Source: Margaritispora aquatica (Eukaryota; Ascomycota; Leotiomycetes; Helotiales; Discinellaceae). From it: a DNA stretch of 64,000 nucleotides. The stretch is taken from assembly GCA_007644065.1 (NCBI GenBank), contig VJWN01000014.1, positions 558,001-622,000 of the forward strand. The letters are read 5' to 3'. A program made the translations under genes and the position numbers. Within the stretch, counting starts at the first letter, position 1, and each line of letters starts with the position of its first letter. Shown in pieces: positions 34,868-47,257 of the stretch. Under the pieces are notes generated by a model, which was not told where the DNA came from, searched no databases, and saw only the letters and a program-made list of their open reading frames with translations.

Positions 34868-35731
34868 ATGAGGGTCGAAATTCTTCCAGTTGCTCTCTTT
34901 CTCGGTTCGGTCTCAGCTCAGCAAGCTACAGCAGCTCCATGGGGACAATGTAAAACGCCTTCGAGATATGTTTCTGGATGTAAAGCTGACCCAATTTAGG
35001 TGGTGGTTCAACTGTCAACAATATTCCGTCCTATTGCCCAGCAGGGCAGACATGCACTGTCATGAATGAATTCTACTCTCAGTGCCTGCCTATTGCGGCA
35101 ACTTCATCCACACCTATTGCTTCTTCTTCAACAGCAAAGCCATCCTCCAAGTCATCCTCGAAGTCATCCACCAAGACCAGCACGACTTTGAAGACATCAA
35201 CCAAGAAGTCAACAACCACAACCAAAACAACGACTTCGAGCACGACCACGACAAAGACAGCAGCGACCCCAACCATTACCTATGTTGGAGAATACGCTCA
35301 ATGTAAGCAAGAAGTCTCTCCAAAACAATATCACAAACTAAAACATCTAGGTGGTGGCGCCAACAACCAGTTCGCAAACGTTAGATGTTTAGCGCCATTT
35401 ACCTGTGTTTATGAGAACGAGTTCTTCTCGAACTGCTTCGATCTCACTGGCAGCAGCTCCAGCACTGCACCTTCAAGCACACCCGCACCAACTTCAACTA
35501 CCAGCACCAGCACCACATCTGCGGCTGCGACTGTAAGCTTGGTTCCACTCTATGGCCAGTGTAAGTACTCTTTGGTTTCCTTAATTATGACTTACTTGCT
35601 GATGAGAAGTAGGCGGCGGACAGACTTACTGGGGACCCACTGTGTGTGCACCACCTGGGATTTGTGTTTATGAGAGCGCGTTCTTCTCAAACTGCTTCCC
35701 TCCTGCTGTTACTACCACCACAGCTGCTTGA
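34868..35731 (+). CDS. Secreted protein with three CBM1-like cellulose-binding modules
   Basis: Four exons, 34868-34949, 35000-35302, 35351-35560 and 35613-35731, give 237 residues. The first 18 or so residues (MRVEILPVALFLGSVSA) are a signal peptide. Three modules follow, each starting with a QCGGG core: PWGQCGGGS, YAQCGGGA and YGQCGGGQ. They end EFYSQCLP, EFFSNCFD and AFFSNCFP. Long Ser/Thr linkers (SSKSSTKTSTT-type) separate them. All three introns (50, 48 and 52 bp) split the same cysteine codon of QC|GGG in phase 1, which shows that the module spread by duplication together with its intron. CBM1 modules bind crystalline cellulose through aromatic residues; Trp is kept only in module 1, with Tyr and Phe in the others. 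No catalytic domain is present, so a wall-binding adhesin or effector is possible. Confidence 0.85.
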
Positions 35732-36511
35732 GACATGAGTCGTTGAATGTACCTTTCGGTAGGTAGGATTTGAAGCGAATCCAAAAATGTAGATAGTTCA
35801 TGTGGGCAGTGGTTCTCGTTTTGTCTATATTTGAATGTTCGTACATAGCTAGAAATTACATGAGTTATACTGGGCATGAATTAGTGTTGGGAAGTTGTTT
35901 GCGGATTTATAGGCAAGTGCCTGGGGATGCTATTGTTTACCATGCAGTATAAATCATGTGAATTTTGAGAATCGTTTCTTTATATCCTCGCTAAATGACT
36001 TTCATCTTTCTCATCGTTGATTTAGTATGGTGCGGTAGGTACGCTATAAGATCCATTGTCTGCTGTAGTCACATGATAATCATTCAGTCACCTGATTGGA
36101 GCTATCGCTAAGCCGGAACCAGCCTTTGAGCTAATCTGCTGGGTGATCCAAGCGTTTGAACCAACATTTCCATTCCCCATTCTCTGCACTGTTCTACTTT
36201 ATATCTTCGTTTAAACTTTACAAGATGAGAATCTATTTGTTTATATTTCTCATCCTACAGCCCTTAAGAGCTGATGTGAATGCTTATTGCTTGGTCTTTT
36301 CAGCGCACGAGTCATTCAACACGCTCACCCGCTCTCTATGATCAAGGGTCATGATTGTCTCCCCTTGATGTGTTTCCTTTAACAGATGGGTGGGGTGTTG
36401 GCGACAGGGGAAGTCTTCCGAGGTGAAGCCACCTGCATGAAGGCCATATTGTATCTTTAACGAGCGCTTCTTGGAGATATCTATACGTGTTTGCTGCAGA
36501 CGCTGGCCCGG
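35732..36511. other. Intergenic, possible signal-peptide frame
   Basis: An ATG at 36225 opens a 38-residue frame starting MRIYLFIFLILQPLRA, which looks like a signal peptide, but it stops at 36339-36341 and no splice continuation was found. Nothing else seen. Confidence 0.35.
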
Positions 36512-36960
36512 CTATCGACCCCAAAATCGAAGCTGTGGATATGAACGGAAGTGAAACAGGTCTTTGCAAGTGCAGCCGGTTTGAAATGCCCCGCATTTGT
36601 TGATAGCCTCATGTGAGCTGACATGCTCTTCCATACGAGTACGTATTGCCTTCTTCATTAGGTCAAGCAGGCCTTGGGCATCATGAACGGGCGTGCCGTG
36701 GTGCATGAGAAGTGTTTTGAGAGAAGCGTCAATTACTGCTAGTTTGAACCCGACAGAGTGGATGACCTTGTGGTTGGTCAATGGTCGTTCAAGATCCAGG
36801 GTAGTCTAGCAGTGCCTCTTTTCATAGCAAGGTTGGGAGAGCTTGCGGTTGTCTATAAAGAATAAGGTAGCCTCACCAATGCTGCCTTGAATCAGCAGCT
36901 TTGATACTTTGTCGATAGTACCTCCATTTCAACATAATTCTCAAACCAACCTGATCGCAT
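36512..36960 (-). CDS. Possible hypothetical protein (110 residues)
   Basis: The exon 36805-36512 has a clean 98-codon frame with coding-like codon use, including HHGTPVHDAQGLLDLMKKAI and a Cys cluster (NKCGAFQTGCTCKDL) near the end. The acceptor at 36806 (CTGCTAG) is forced because the frame upstream meets a stop. A 13-codon first exon, 36960-36922 (MRSGWFENYVEME), with a GTACTA donor keeps the phase, but its intron lacks a clear branch site. The proposed start is only 38 bp from the start of the divergent dynamin-like gene. Function unknown. Confidence 0.35.
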
Positions 36961-36997
36961 TACAACCGCGTGCCACAATATTTCATTTACTTTCACG

Positions 36998-39499
36998 ATG
37001 AGTTCCAATGCTATGCCGAATGACAATTCGAAACTTAATCATCATGGACCAACAGTAAAAGACGAGTCCCTACCGGATATCGATATTGAGGATTTCTCTA
37101 AGCTGAACCTGGGATATGACTTTGAAAATCAGCAGACTCGATCACAATTAGAGCTGATGGACGACCTACATAGACTAGGTGTCTCGAAATATCTCGATTT
37201 GCCTCAGGTAAGTGCACATATAGTATTGAGAAGAGAAGTACTAATTTGCGTTAAGCTTGTCGTCATGGGGGAGCAAAGTGTTGGAAAGAGTTCGGTTCTG
37301 CAGGCAGTCACTGAAATCCCCTTTCCCATTGACGATGGAATGTGTACGAGATTTGCCACCGAAATCGTTCTGAAAAGAACAAAACCTGGGACACCCACCC
37401 TGATCCAGGTTCGCATCATCCCAGATGTAGATGAAACGCCAGAGCGAAAGCAGATTCTCAAAGACTGGATACCCGAGGGCGTGGATCCAACAACAAGCTT
37501 GGATAAGAGCACAATGAAGGACATCTTTGACCAAGTACGCTTGCCGAGCTGCTATTCTGCTTCCTCTTTCTTTTGATTAACAAACCAAGGCAGAAGACAT
37601 AATTTTTCAGGATCCAATTCCTCCTTCTGGTCGAAGGAATCAAGCATCGTATCCTAGGAGTGGTAACAGATTGAGCAGCTCAACTCTACAAATTGAGCGA
37701 AGCGGACCCAAGGAGACGAATTTTGCGATTGTGGATATCCCAGGTCTTGTGAGAGGTTCGATGCCAATCTCCCTTGTTAAGTATATGACTAATATTTATA
37801 AGGAGAAACTGGAGATCGTAAAAGCGAGCATCAAACTGCAAAGGCTCTTGTAGAGAAATACTTGAATAATAAACGCAGCATCATCGTGTATGTACCACTT
37901 CTGCTTTGGTGCAATTTCTGCTGATGATGCTGCAGTGTCGTTATCGACGTTGTAGATCTCGAAAGACATGCGATTTTCGAATTAATTAGCGATTTGCCCG
38001 CCAAAGAATCAAGAGTGATCGGTGTCATCAATAAATGCGACACTAAACAGAAGCAGTCGGCAAATTGGGTATGCAACACTTAACCTTATGCGTTCAATGA
38101 CTAACACTCTAGTAAGGTCTTCGATCTCATTCGAAATGTTGATAACAATCACTCTAAGCAGTACCTCAAAGAGGGCTGGTATGGTCTTAGAAACCGAGCT
38201 GCTGCGGAATCATTGGTTAGTGATGATGTGCGTGATAAACTGGAAGAGGAATTCTTTGAAACAGGCGAGTGGAAGTCGTTGGATAGTCGCCGACTTGGCC
38301 GACATCACTTAAAGGAAGCACTCATCAAGATGAGAAATAATCACATCAAGCGGAGTATTCCCGAATTATTGATCGAAATTGACACACAACTCGATGTATG
38401 TGTCAAAAAGATTGATGAACTTGGCGAGCCTCGAACTACGCCAACAGCACAATTCGCTTTGATCAACAAAATTGCCACAAACTACTCTAGGATGGCTAGT
38501 GGAGCTGTAGATGGTCATTACAAGAGCCTTCGGAGACCTGAAATGTACGCCAGAAAGCTTATCAGGGACAATCTTGACGACTTCCAAATCACCATGCGCA
38601 AATTCGGCGTTCAAAAGCAGTTTCGTACCTGCGATCAAGACGCCAATCTCATTAACAACATTGATCCTCATGAGTGGTCAGCAAAACTAATGACTGATCC
38701 AATCTATACATGGATCAGGGAGTCAGTCAGAGCCTACCGTGCGTTGGAGGACGGCAACGAGGTGAATCCAGAGGTGAAAATACATCTATGGAAGGAACAG
38801 ATCACAAGTTGGGGCAAGATCAGTGCCACTGCTCTTTCGTCTATTGAGAGAACGGTTGAGTCCGTCAACGAGGCCTTGTTTACAGCAGCTTGCCCTGACA
38901 GAGAGCTTTTAAGGAAGCTGCTTGCATGGCTTGATAATGATTTTCAGGTTGCCTCAGATGCGGCTAAGCACGAGCTAAAACGCATTGTGGGCGACGAAAA
39001 TGGAGGAGTTATAACATACAATCCACTGAGATTCAAGAAGCAAAGCATACTACGCACCCAGCGCATCGAAGCCATCAAAAAGAGACTACTCGAAGGTAAT
39101 CCTCAGGCTGCGCTACCACAGAGCTCTGCGGGGGTCAGATTCAATCCTATCGATGTCGAGCTTCTGATCAATTCTCTGTTGCACCAAGATCCAGAACTGG
39201 TCGGCATCCTCAACACCCACGATAGCATTGCAGCATACTATGAGATCTCACTGTACCGCTTCGTAGACAATTTTGCTCTGCAAGTGGTTGAAAGACATCT
39301 CTTGGGTCCGAAAGGACCGTTGCGACTGTTTAACTCGGATTATATTACCAAGCGGCTGCACGGAGAGGAGAATGCCACTATTTTGAATGAGTTGGCTGGC
39401 GAAGATCCGAAAGTCACAAGTGAGAGAGACTTGTATGCGAAAAAGAGAGCAAGTCTTGAGGAGGCTAGGAAACGAGTTCAAAGTTTTAAGATGCTTTAG
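36998..39499 (+). CDS. Dynamin-like large GTPase
   Basis: Six exons: 36998-37207, 37256-37534, 37611-37755, 37803-37887, 37936-38068 and 38117-39499, giving 744 residues. The GTPase motifs are complete. G1 is GEQSVGKSS (about residue 75), the G2 region is CTRF, G3 is DIPGLVRG, and G4 is INKCD where typical dynamins have TKxD. The middle/stalk part is helical, and the C-terminus (residues about 640-744) looks like a GTPase effector domain. There is no PH domain or membrane helix. Fungi carry families of such Mx/dynamin-related proteins beside VPS1 and DNM1; their roles are mostly unknown. The third intron begins GTTCGA, an unusual donor, but only this choice gives VRG-ETGDRK and restores the frame. 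Confidence 0.88.
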
Positions 39500-39622
39500 T
39501 TGCGGCTTGTGCGTAAGAACTGAAGGCACATCCCCGATATGGCTGAAATGCGCTTGTGGGTATATGTTCATTAAATGGGAGTATTGAAATGAAAGTAATG
39601 ATAAAATGAAGGCGGTTGTGTA

Positions 39623-41144
39623 TTAGATCTTCACGTTCCACTTCCAGCTGTAGTCAAGACAAGCCCATCTTGCCATGAGAAAACTAGCAAGTGATAGGAC
39701 GAGAATACCCCCGAAGAATGCGACAAAGCCTTCCGGGCCCACGCTCGGCAGCAGCTGACCACCTAATGGTATGCACAAAAAGGTTCTGTGAGGTGTCAAT
39801 ACCTGGATTCTCTATCTGATGTAAAAGAAACGGGGGGTACTTACGCAAAAGCAACCACTGAGTAACTAGTCCCATAGAACTGCCCATACTCATCAGCTTT
39901 GCATAGCTGTCCGATACACACAGGAGCCATGGAGATGATACTCCCCGAGCCGAACCCAAACATTGGCGCGAAGATGTAAAATAAAACTACTTTATGGCCG
40001 ACTGGCATCCAGAGTGCGAACACAATCAGCAAAGACCAAATGAGAGTCAACAGCATCGTGTTGTAGCGACCGATTCGATCCGAGATATAGCCTGAGGACG
40101 AACGTCCTAGAGCCGAACCACTGTGAAAGTAAGCGAGAATCGGTTAGATAGGGGAGGAGGGACAAACGCGTTGAGGATCGCAATAATGTTAAAGGAAGTC
40201 CGCGAGCTGAACCCTTGGCCTAGAGCATAAGTCGGGAGTAGACCCAAAGCACCAAAAAGCACAAATTCAAAACCTATCTCATCAGCATGCAAAACAACCC
40301 AATCGAACCCATAGGAACAAAACTCACACGAAACTCCAAGAGTAGCCCACGAGAACCTCGCATCAAGAAAACACCTCAAGTCAATTGCCCCGCCATTCCT
40401 CCTCGGCGGCAATCTCCCTCTCACACACAAATTGCCCACAACCATCATACACAGCACCATCAGCGCCACCGCGCGAATCGCCCATGTCCACCCGAGATGC
40501 TCCAACAGCGGCTCCAGCGTTAGTGGGAACATAATTCCACCCACACTCGACCCCACGAATGCGATCCCGCTCGCCATGCCGCGCCGCTTCTCAAACCAAT
40601 GTGCCACAACTGCCAGCGCCGTGGTCGTCAGGAACGCGGACGAGACGCCCGCCAGCACGCCATACACCATCATGAAATGCCAGTATTTGCTACACTGCGC
40701 GAGAAGCACCAAGCTCGCGACATACAGCACACTGCCGCCTAGCACGAGCCAGCGCGGTCCGTAGCGATCGAAGAGTGGACCGACTTGCACGCCGAGGAAG
40801 AGGTTGAGAAATACATTCACAGCGGAGATCCATCCGATGTCTCGGTCCGTGTAGGTTATTAGCTGGTGCAAAGACCAGTAGGATTGGAAGAGTCCGACGG
40901 AAGAGAGGAGGCCGAAGGTTCCCATTATGATGAAGAAGGAGCCGAGGATCACGAGCCAGGCTCGGGTGCCGCCTTCGGGGAAGGTGTAGTCGTTTCGCGA
41001 GCGGGATGTGGTTGCTGGTTCGATTGTGGGGTCTTGGTTATCGTTCCCTGTGACGGTGATGGTGTTGAAGATGCCATCTTCATTTTGGGCCGGGTGGTGA
41101 AGAGTGGGATGGAGGAGGGTGAGTTGATGAGAGATTTGAGCCAT
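39623..41144 (-). CDS. MFS transporter, monocarboxylate-carrier type
   Basis: Four exons: 41144-40328, 40273-40168, 40120-39845 and 39785-39623, giving 453 residues. After a polar 50-residue tail comes FPEGGTRAWLVILGSFF, the conserved start of fungal MCT-like carriers (yeast Mch family). VGPLFDRYGPRWLVLGG is the loop 2-3 signature, and SSSGYISDRIGRYNTML begins the second half. Twelve helices fit the hydrophobic pattern. Introns are 54, 47 and 59 bp. Yeast Mch proteins include a riboflavin carrier, and other relatives carry monocarboxylates or remain unassigned, so the substrate is open. A P450 gene on the same strand begins 2.1 kb upstream. Confidence 0.88.
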
Positions 41145-41570
41145 TGTGATGAGGCTATTGGGCTTGATGATAGAGATTGAAGGGATGTATCGTTGGAATT
41201 GGAGCTTTATACTGAGAATGAGAAAACGAGGGAAATGTGGTGAGATCGGTCAGAGTCACGATGTGTGGGGTCAAGTGCAGGGCGTTGAAAATTCGGGAGA
41301 GATCATCCCCGCACTAGTGGATACCGTCGGCCAAGAAGGGTAGTTAGGAAGACAGCGAACCGATACCGGACAGAGATTGAAAGCATAAATTATATTGTAG
41401 TACAATGCTGAATACGAACGAATAGACGGTGAAGACCCTGCACGCTCGTCAAGTCATGATTGGTGTCTAGGAGAAGACACTCGGTTAAGACTGTACCCCC
41501 TTATCCCTCGCTAAGCATGCCGAATTCTCCCCAAAAACATCAGGGATAGTGCAGACAATAGCTCAGCCCA
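41145..41570. other. Intergenic, promoter side of the MFS carrier
   Basis: Lies between the P450 3' end and the MFS start, both on the minus strand. No gene seen. Confidence 0.55.
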
Positions 41571-43220
41571 TTAGGATTGCTTCCTCTCGTAGAACTTGAC
41601 CATGGGTCCATCCTTTCGAATGATGAAACAATCACCAAACTCCCACATAGTTCCATCCTTGCTTTCCGACAACTTGCCGTCGAGTTGCGGATCGAAGGAG
41701 AACAAAATCCTCGCCATCGCAATCGTCGCCTCCATATACGCCATGCTTCTACCTATACAAGCCCTTGGGCCAATACTGAATGGGCAGAAAGCAGACTGCG
41801 CCTTGGCGAGATCAGACTTGGACACGCCGCCTTCCCAATGTTCATCCGAGAGCCAACGTTCTGGCCGATAGGTCAACGGAGACGAATAGTATTCTGGATT
41901 GCGGTGAATTGCGTATGGGCTGACGTTGACCTCGGTTCCCGCTGGAATTTGGTGACCATCGATGACTGCACCACCGGCACATACTTCGCGTGGAAGACTG
42001 CTTGGTACGGGAGGTGCGATGCGAAGTGTTTCGTCCAGACATGCGCGGAGGTAGTGGCAGCTGCTCAATTTCGGTCCAGTCTTGATATCTTCGACAGTGG
42101 CATCTTTGAAGGCTTCACGAACCTCTTTAGTGACACGCTCGAGAACGATAGGGTTGTGCAGGAGATAGAAGAAAGTCCCAGCCAGAGCAGTGCTTGTGGT
42201 GTCACTTCCAGCAATGATCAAGAGACCGGATTCTCCTGAAAAGTCCTTCTTCTCGAGCCCTTTCCCTGTTTCGGGATCTTTGGCATCGATCAAGTAGTGG
42301 AAGAAGTCCTTTCGCCCAGTGGTGTTCCCAAGCTTGACTCTTTCAACTGCCTGCTGATCGGCATATGCCCTGAATGCATGACGATTTTGCACACCACCAC
42401 TGGGTAGCAAGAATTTCAAGAGACCAAACTTGGTTATTGTTGGTGCAACTCCATTCATGTAGGAGTAATTTCCCGAGTCGATCATGAAGCGTGAGATAAA
42501 GCGATTTTTGTTACTGCCAATCATGTCAAATGATCGACCGAATGCCAGTTCGCCCATCACGTCAAAAGTGAGATACGTAGACAAGGTTGACTGAAGGATA
42601 CATTAATACTAGAAAGACCTGATGAGGTATTAGATCATACCATATTAAGGCTCTCCCGTCCGGCCGCAGCTTTGATAGCGCGATGCCACTTGTCAACATT
42701 CAGAAGGATGTACTCCTCCATACACTTTAGCGCCTTGTCCGAAAAGGCCTGCGAGAGTGTACGTCGTTTAATTCCATGAGTATGTTTGTCAATGGTATTG
42801 AAAGTACTGGGTAAGCCTGGCGGGAATGCATTGTAAAATTTTGCTTTTTGGACATTGCTTTTGGCGCTGTAGATATCGTGCAAGGCAACTGCAGAATTGA
42901 AGGACAACTGATTTGGCCCGTAACGATACACAGGTCCATATTTCTCGTGACATTTCAGGAAGTTGGTATGCCTTTCTGATTTGTATGCGTGATATACATT
43001 ATCGAGATTTGTGATCTTCGCTAGGAATGGTCCTGGATATTTTGCCAATGGATGAAAAACGACACGATAAACTACAATAGCTATGAGCTGAGAAAGTCAG
43101 TGACCTGATACTCATAATGTGGGTGTTTCTTACATATGCTGCTCCGAGATAGCTGCCAATCTTCAGCCAAAAGCTCAAGAGCTCTGGCCAGTTTCCATTG
43201 GTGGGGAGTTGCGAGATCAT
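41571..43220 (-). CDS. Cytochrome P450 monooxygenase
   Basis: Three exons: 43220-43134, 43087-42641 and 42590-41571, giving 517 residues. An N-terminal membrane anchor (about 20-42) is followed by HPLAKYPGPFLAKIT. The I-helix oxygen motif is AGSDTTSTA, the K-helix is ETLR, PERWL is present, and the heme loop is FCPFSIGPRACIGRSMAY with the ligand Cys near residue 456. All core P450 elements are intact. It belongs to the large fungal E-class group I set, whose members hydroxylate secondary metabolites, fatty acids or xenobiotics; the substrate is not deducible. A decayed P450 on the same strand lies 4 kb upstream. Confidence 0.93.
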
Positions 43221-43982
43221 GCTGGGCTTTCGGATATGGTCTTTGGTGATGATTCTCCAAGGGAATGTTAAGATAGGCAGGTCTTAAATAACACACTCGA
43301 GGAATGTTATCTTGTGTTTCGGCGTTCCAGTTGCACAACTGATCGCTGATCGTCCTCCACCACTGCCAAATGAAGGAAGCGCCATTCATGCGCAATGCAT
43401 GTAAGGCTTTACGCCATGCGAGGCTAGATCTGCTAGTACTACATCGCATTACGATACTTAGCTGCTGATTTGACCTGAATGAGTAAGACAGGCTCGGGCG
43501 AAAGTGCAGCGAGAGCAGTGACTCGTCATTGTTGACCTCTACAGCTGGCGTAACGTAAATAAATGGAGTAACCATCTTTGGAATTTTTGAAAAAGCATTT
43601 CCGGTCGGACTTTGCCAGGTGAAAAACGGGATGCACGGTCATCTTGCATTTATGATAGCTTTGGCTACCCCAGAGATTGAGTTGTGGCATAATCTGGAGT
43701 AAGATCCTGCTGTCTCGATCGCACATTATGACCACCAGTTCGGTCGTTAAACGCTTAACTCAAAATCTCACATCAGCCATCGAATTCAAATGAATTGCGC
43801 TAGTAATGCCTATTGTTTGAAATGAAATAAATGATTACCGGCCCATCGTGTAACTATTCGCTGGCCAACATGCTTGTTATCCGCCCGAAGTCAATTGAAG
43901 TGTTTTTCATGACGTAGCAAGAATCGGGAGGACCCAGTCTAACTATCCAGGCCACAGTTTCAACTGCAACAAGATAGCTCAT
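43221..43982. other. Intergenic, promoter side of the P450
   Basis: AT-rich; no supported gene. A minus-strand frame overlapping the P450 start reads through its first intron and is not a separate gene. Confidence 0.55.
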
Positions 43983-44727
43983 TCAATTTCTCTGGTATTG
44001 AACCCATCTCGCGATGATTTGAGCGAGGCTATCCCACACTTCTTGGAGCAATTCGATAAGCATATAATGCACCCTCTGTAACATTTCACTCCCATTGTTT
44101 TCATCTTCACTCTCAGGCACGGGTACTGAGCTGCCGCCCAGCTTTATTCTATTTGTCGTCAGCATTATTTCATTGAAACCTCCAAGATACTCACATCCTA
44201 GGTGGCCTCATAATATTCTCAAGTGTTACCAGATCAGTTCGGGTTTTTTCTTCCAAAATCTTTATCCGACTTATCATTTGCGTCTTAAGGGTTTTGTGTA
44301 GTCCAGCTCTGCATCTTCTCAGTGTTATGCTGCTTCCATTGAGGTTTCCCATCTCTCCCAGCTCTCTCATATCCCTCCAATTTCCACCTTTTACGGTATT
44401 TGCATTTTCAGGATGTGAGATCATTCTGATATCCTCCAAGAAATAATCTATCTCTTGTGCAAGTTTTAGCATCATTACTTTTACGCTCTTGAGCTGGTCC
44501 CCGCTCCCCTGGAAGACCATCACTGAGCGAAGGGTGTGCTGCAAAGTTTTCGTTCGAGGTCGAATCTCTCCGTCAACTTTCTGTGGATGAGAAGGGGGCC
44601 ATGTACGTTCTTCTGGCCCAAGGAGAGCAGCAAAACGATCGAAGGAGGATATGACTTCGCGAGTGCGAGGCAAAGACCAACCCCACCATTGTATTTCATC
44701 ACTTCCCGACTTCAGCTTTGCAATCAT
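43983..44727 (-). CDS. Hypothetical protein, helical (232 residues)
   Basis: Two exons, 44727-44195 and 44148-43983, with a 46-bp intron (GTGAGT donor, GCTGAC branch, ATAG acceptor), give 232 residues. The sequence is charged and mostly helical, with Trp-rich SDEIQWWGWSLPRTREV near the start, a basic centre, and a C-terminal helix MLIELLQEVWDSLAQIIARW. No signal peptide, membrane helix or known domain is visible. The neighbour at 45190-46066 is on the same strand and also unknown, so the two may belong together. Confidence 0.6.
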
Positions 44728-45189
44728 TCTGTGTCATGTCAAGGCTGACGAGGAGACACATTTTGTAGTTTTGATGTTTGAGGTGGAGGTTTGGAAGTCA
44801 GCCTGATCGAGGCTGAGCTGAGATCTGGCTAGGCTCTTTCAAGTAGTCAGGTGCTTATTCACATCTGATCTCGCATATGTTATTCTTGGCACGCAGCATG
44901 TTGTTAGTTATCATATTCGCTCAGAATTAATATGATAAATGAATGCACTTGACAAGCTCATAAATGAATAATGTTGTCTATACGTTAAATCATATGGCAA
45001 CATCACATGATGGCCCATGGGCTCTCATGTGACCGTCAAGACAATGGAGGCTCTAATTTACTGTTGATACAAGTTGCAGAGACACCTCACAATCTGAGAA
45101 GTTTTTTAATACTGAATGTCTTCATTTGATAAATGAAGAACGATGCCTTCAAGAATTTGAACATATACTAAGCCACCTCCAATCGACGA
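44728..45189. other. Intergenic, no gene seen
   Basis: AT-rich interval between two unknown minus-strand genes. Contains the perfect palindrome TCACATGA near 45003. Confidence 0.5.
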
Positions 45190-46066
45190 TCAACTACACC
45201 AAGAAGTTTTCCAGTTCGGGAGTTGAGTATTGAATCTTGGCTTCTGATGAATTCCAACTTTAAAAGCGCGATCAGGTTTCTCATGATATGATCCTGAAAC
45301 ATAGGTCTCTTCTCCGCAAGCTTGGCGACAACTCGATCTCGCTTGGGTTTGCGGGCAAGTAGATTCGATTGTCAACACATCCAGAGCATTTACTCGACTT
45401 ATCAAAAGCTGAGTACCGACTATCTGAGCATCAGGAAGAAATTTAGAAAGCATCTGCCTCACGTGGGCAACGTCCAACGAGACAAGCCCGATTCGCGCGG
45501 ATTCCTCATGCCTGCCAAGGATTCTGAAAAGCCCTTGCTCATAGTCGACCTATTCTGCACGATCACCACACTAATGAGAAGCAAGCAATTGCAGAATTCT
45601 AGGAGCTAATTGCAGATGGAATGTTGGTTTGACAGAGTGCTGCCACAGGGTAGTTGATGAGGGAACTTACAGGATATCGAATAACAGGCTGAAGCTTCCT
45701 ATCAATATTGGTCATAAGTAGACGACCGGGATTGTTGTTTCTGGTGGTAGGCTTGTTGTCAGGATCCTCATCAGGGATGATCTGAAGCTCTACGAAAGGA
45801 TGATTGATCTTGTGTAAGCGAGCGTCGTGATCTGATGTCGAGTATCCCATAATCCCAGCATCCATACTTGTGTAGACTAATGAACGAATACGCATATATG
45901 GGAAAGCAGATTGGATAATGGCTTTCTGGTCATTAAATAAAGGTTTCTCCTGCAAACATGAAGATTCGGACTGAGTCGATGGTTCATTCTTCGCTGCCAA
46001 CACTTGCGCCATTTGTGCTACCTTGGTGACAGTGCTGAAAATGGCGGTCAACTCAAATTCTCTCAT
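45190..46066 (-). CDS. Hypothetical protein (251 residues)
   Basis: Two exons, 46066-45671 and 45549-45190, flank a 121-bp intron (GTAAGT donor, AATAG acceptor, phase 0). The joined protein reads ...QPVIRYP-VDYEQGLFRILG... and continues into VAHVRQMLSKFLPDAQIVG without stops. Features are an N-terminal helical region, NHPFVELQIIPDEDPDNKP, and a Cys-containing basic tail. No recognised domain, signal or membrane segment. The frame consistency across the junction is the main evidence that it is a gene. The role is unknown. Confidence 0.55.
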
Positions 46067-47257
46067 GTAATGAATTTTATGAATTGCATCACACGATCCT
46101 GCGATCGGAATGTGGATCGTTGGAACTGGAAGAAATCTTGTAGACTGTGAAGGTTTAGGTTTCGTTTTAAACGAAATTTTAAGGCACTGCAGTCAAGCAC
46201 CTCTATGTCTCGTTCAAAGCTTCGGGGGAAAAAAGAGTGCTTAAATATTTACTCAGCTCTGGACGCTTATCGAGCTAGATTTCTTAGTGTTGGTCATCGC
46301 TAGAACTATATCTTGTCCTCTGATGCCTTTGGTTACTGCATGTTCAATGACGACAAACTTGATCTTATATGCTTAGAAATATTACAATGTTGCTTAGCTT
46401 ATGATAATCCACAATAGTGATATGAGCCAAGTCTAAAAGATGGTTATTGGTTTTAATAAAGTGTCGCGTTTGAAGTGCGAGAAAGAGGAAATCTCTTGAA
46501 GTTGATTAGAAATTCTTGGGGTATTTCTGGAACGTGAGTTTGAGTCGTAGAAACTGTAATTTAAGTGAGTTTTATGAGTCATGAACTCATTATCAGATGA
46601 AACAGGTTCCTGCATTGAAATTACCCCTTCGCTTCTGCCAGAAACCTTCTTGGATAGCATGCTGTGAGAAATTAGCTCTGATCTGGTCTCGTATCAAGTG
46701 ACAAAATGTTTAGGATCCTAATTTGTAGCAAGAATAATTCTAGAGGACTTCTCACACCAAGTACGCTAACCTAGAAAAATCATTGCTCTACTCACTAAGT
46801 TTGATCAAGGTTAATTCTTGAGTCGTCGTAAGAAATACTGTGTAGCCTTTAATTCGACGTTTTTTCAGTGAAATTTAAAGTTCGGAGAGTCACAGCTGTG
46901 AGGTAACTCCCCCTAACATTCAATTGATCGATCACGTCCAACCACAGCAGATATTGTTCCACCTATTATCAAATATTTTCAAAAATTTACGTCAAGCCTT
47001 AGAATATTGGAGATATTAACGACATAGCCGCTCCAAATACCGAGTGTATATCAAACTAGTATGTTCTATAAGGAGAATTGATATTTGTTGTTTTTGAAAG
47101 CTTGAGTTCACTTAGTCAGACTTAGGTACCTTAACTTCGCCAAGTGGCATGGAGGACTCGTTAGTGTGTCATAATCATATCTCATTCCATCTATGAAAAT
47201 CTGTCTCCTGTACTCCTCTCTATATGTTCTATAACAAGCATTTTACCTCGGCTGGAT
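46067..47257. other. AT-rich gene-free stretch
   Basis: About 1.2 kb without a supported frame; stop codons are dense on both strands. It borders a decayed P450, so the whole 46-49 kb block may be degenerating accessory DNA. Confidence 0.6.

Noticed and set aside
41577..42239. 220-codon plus-strand open frame
   Set aside because: It is exactly antisense to the P450 exon 3, has no domain, and its openness follows from the codon bias of the P450.
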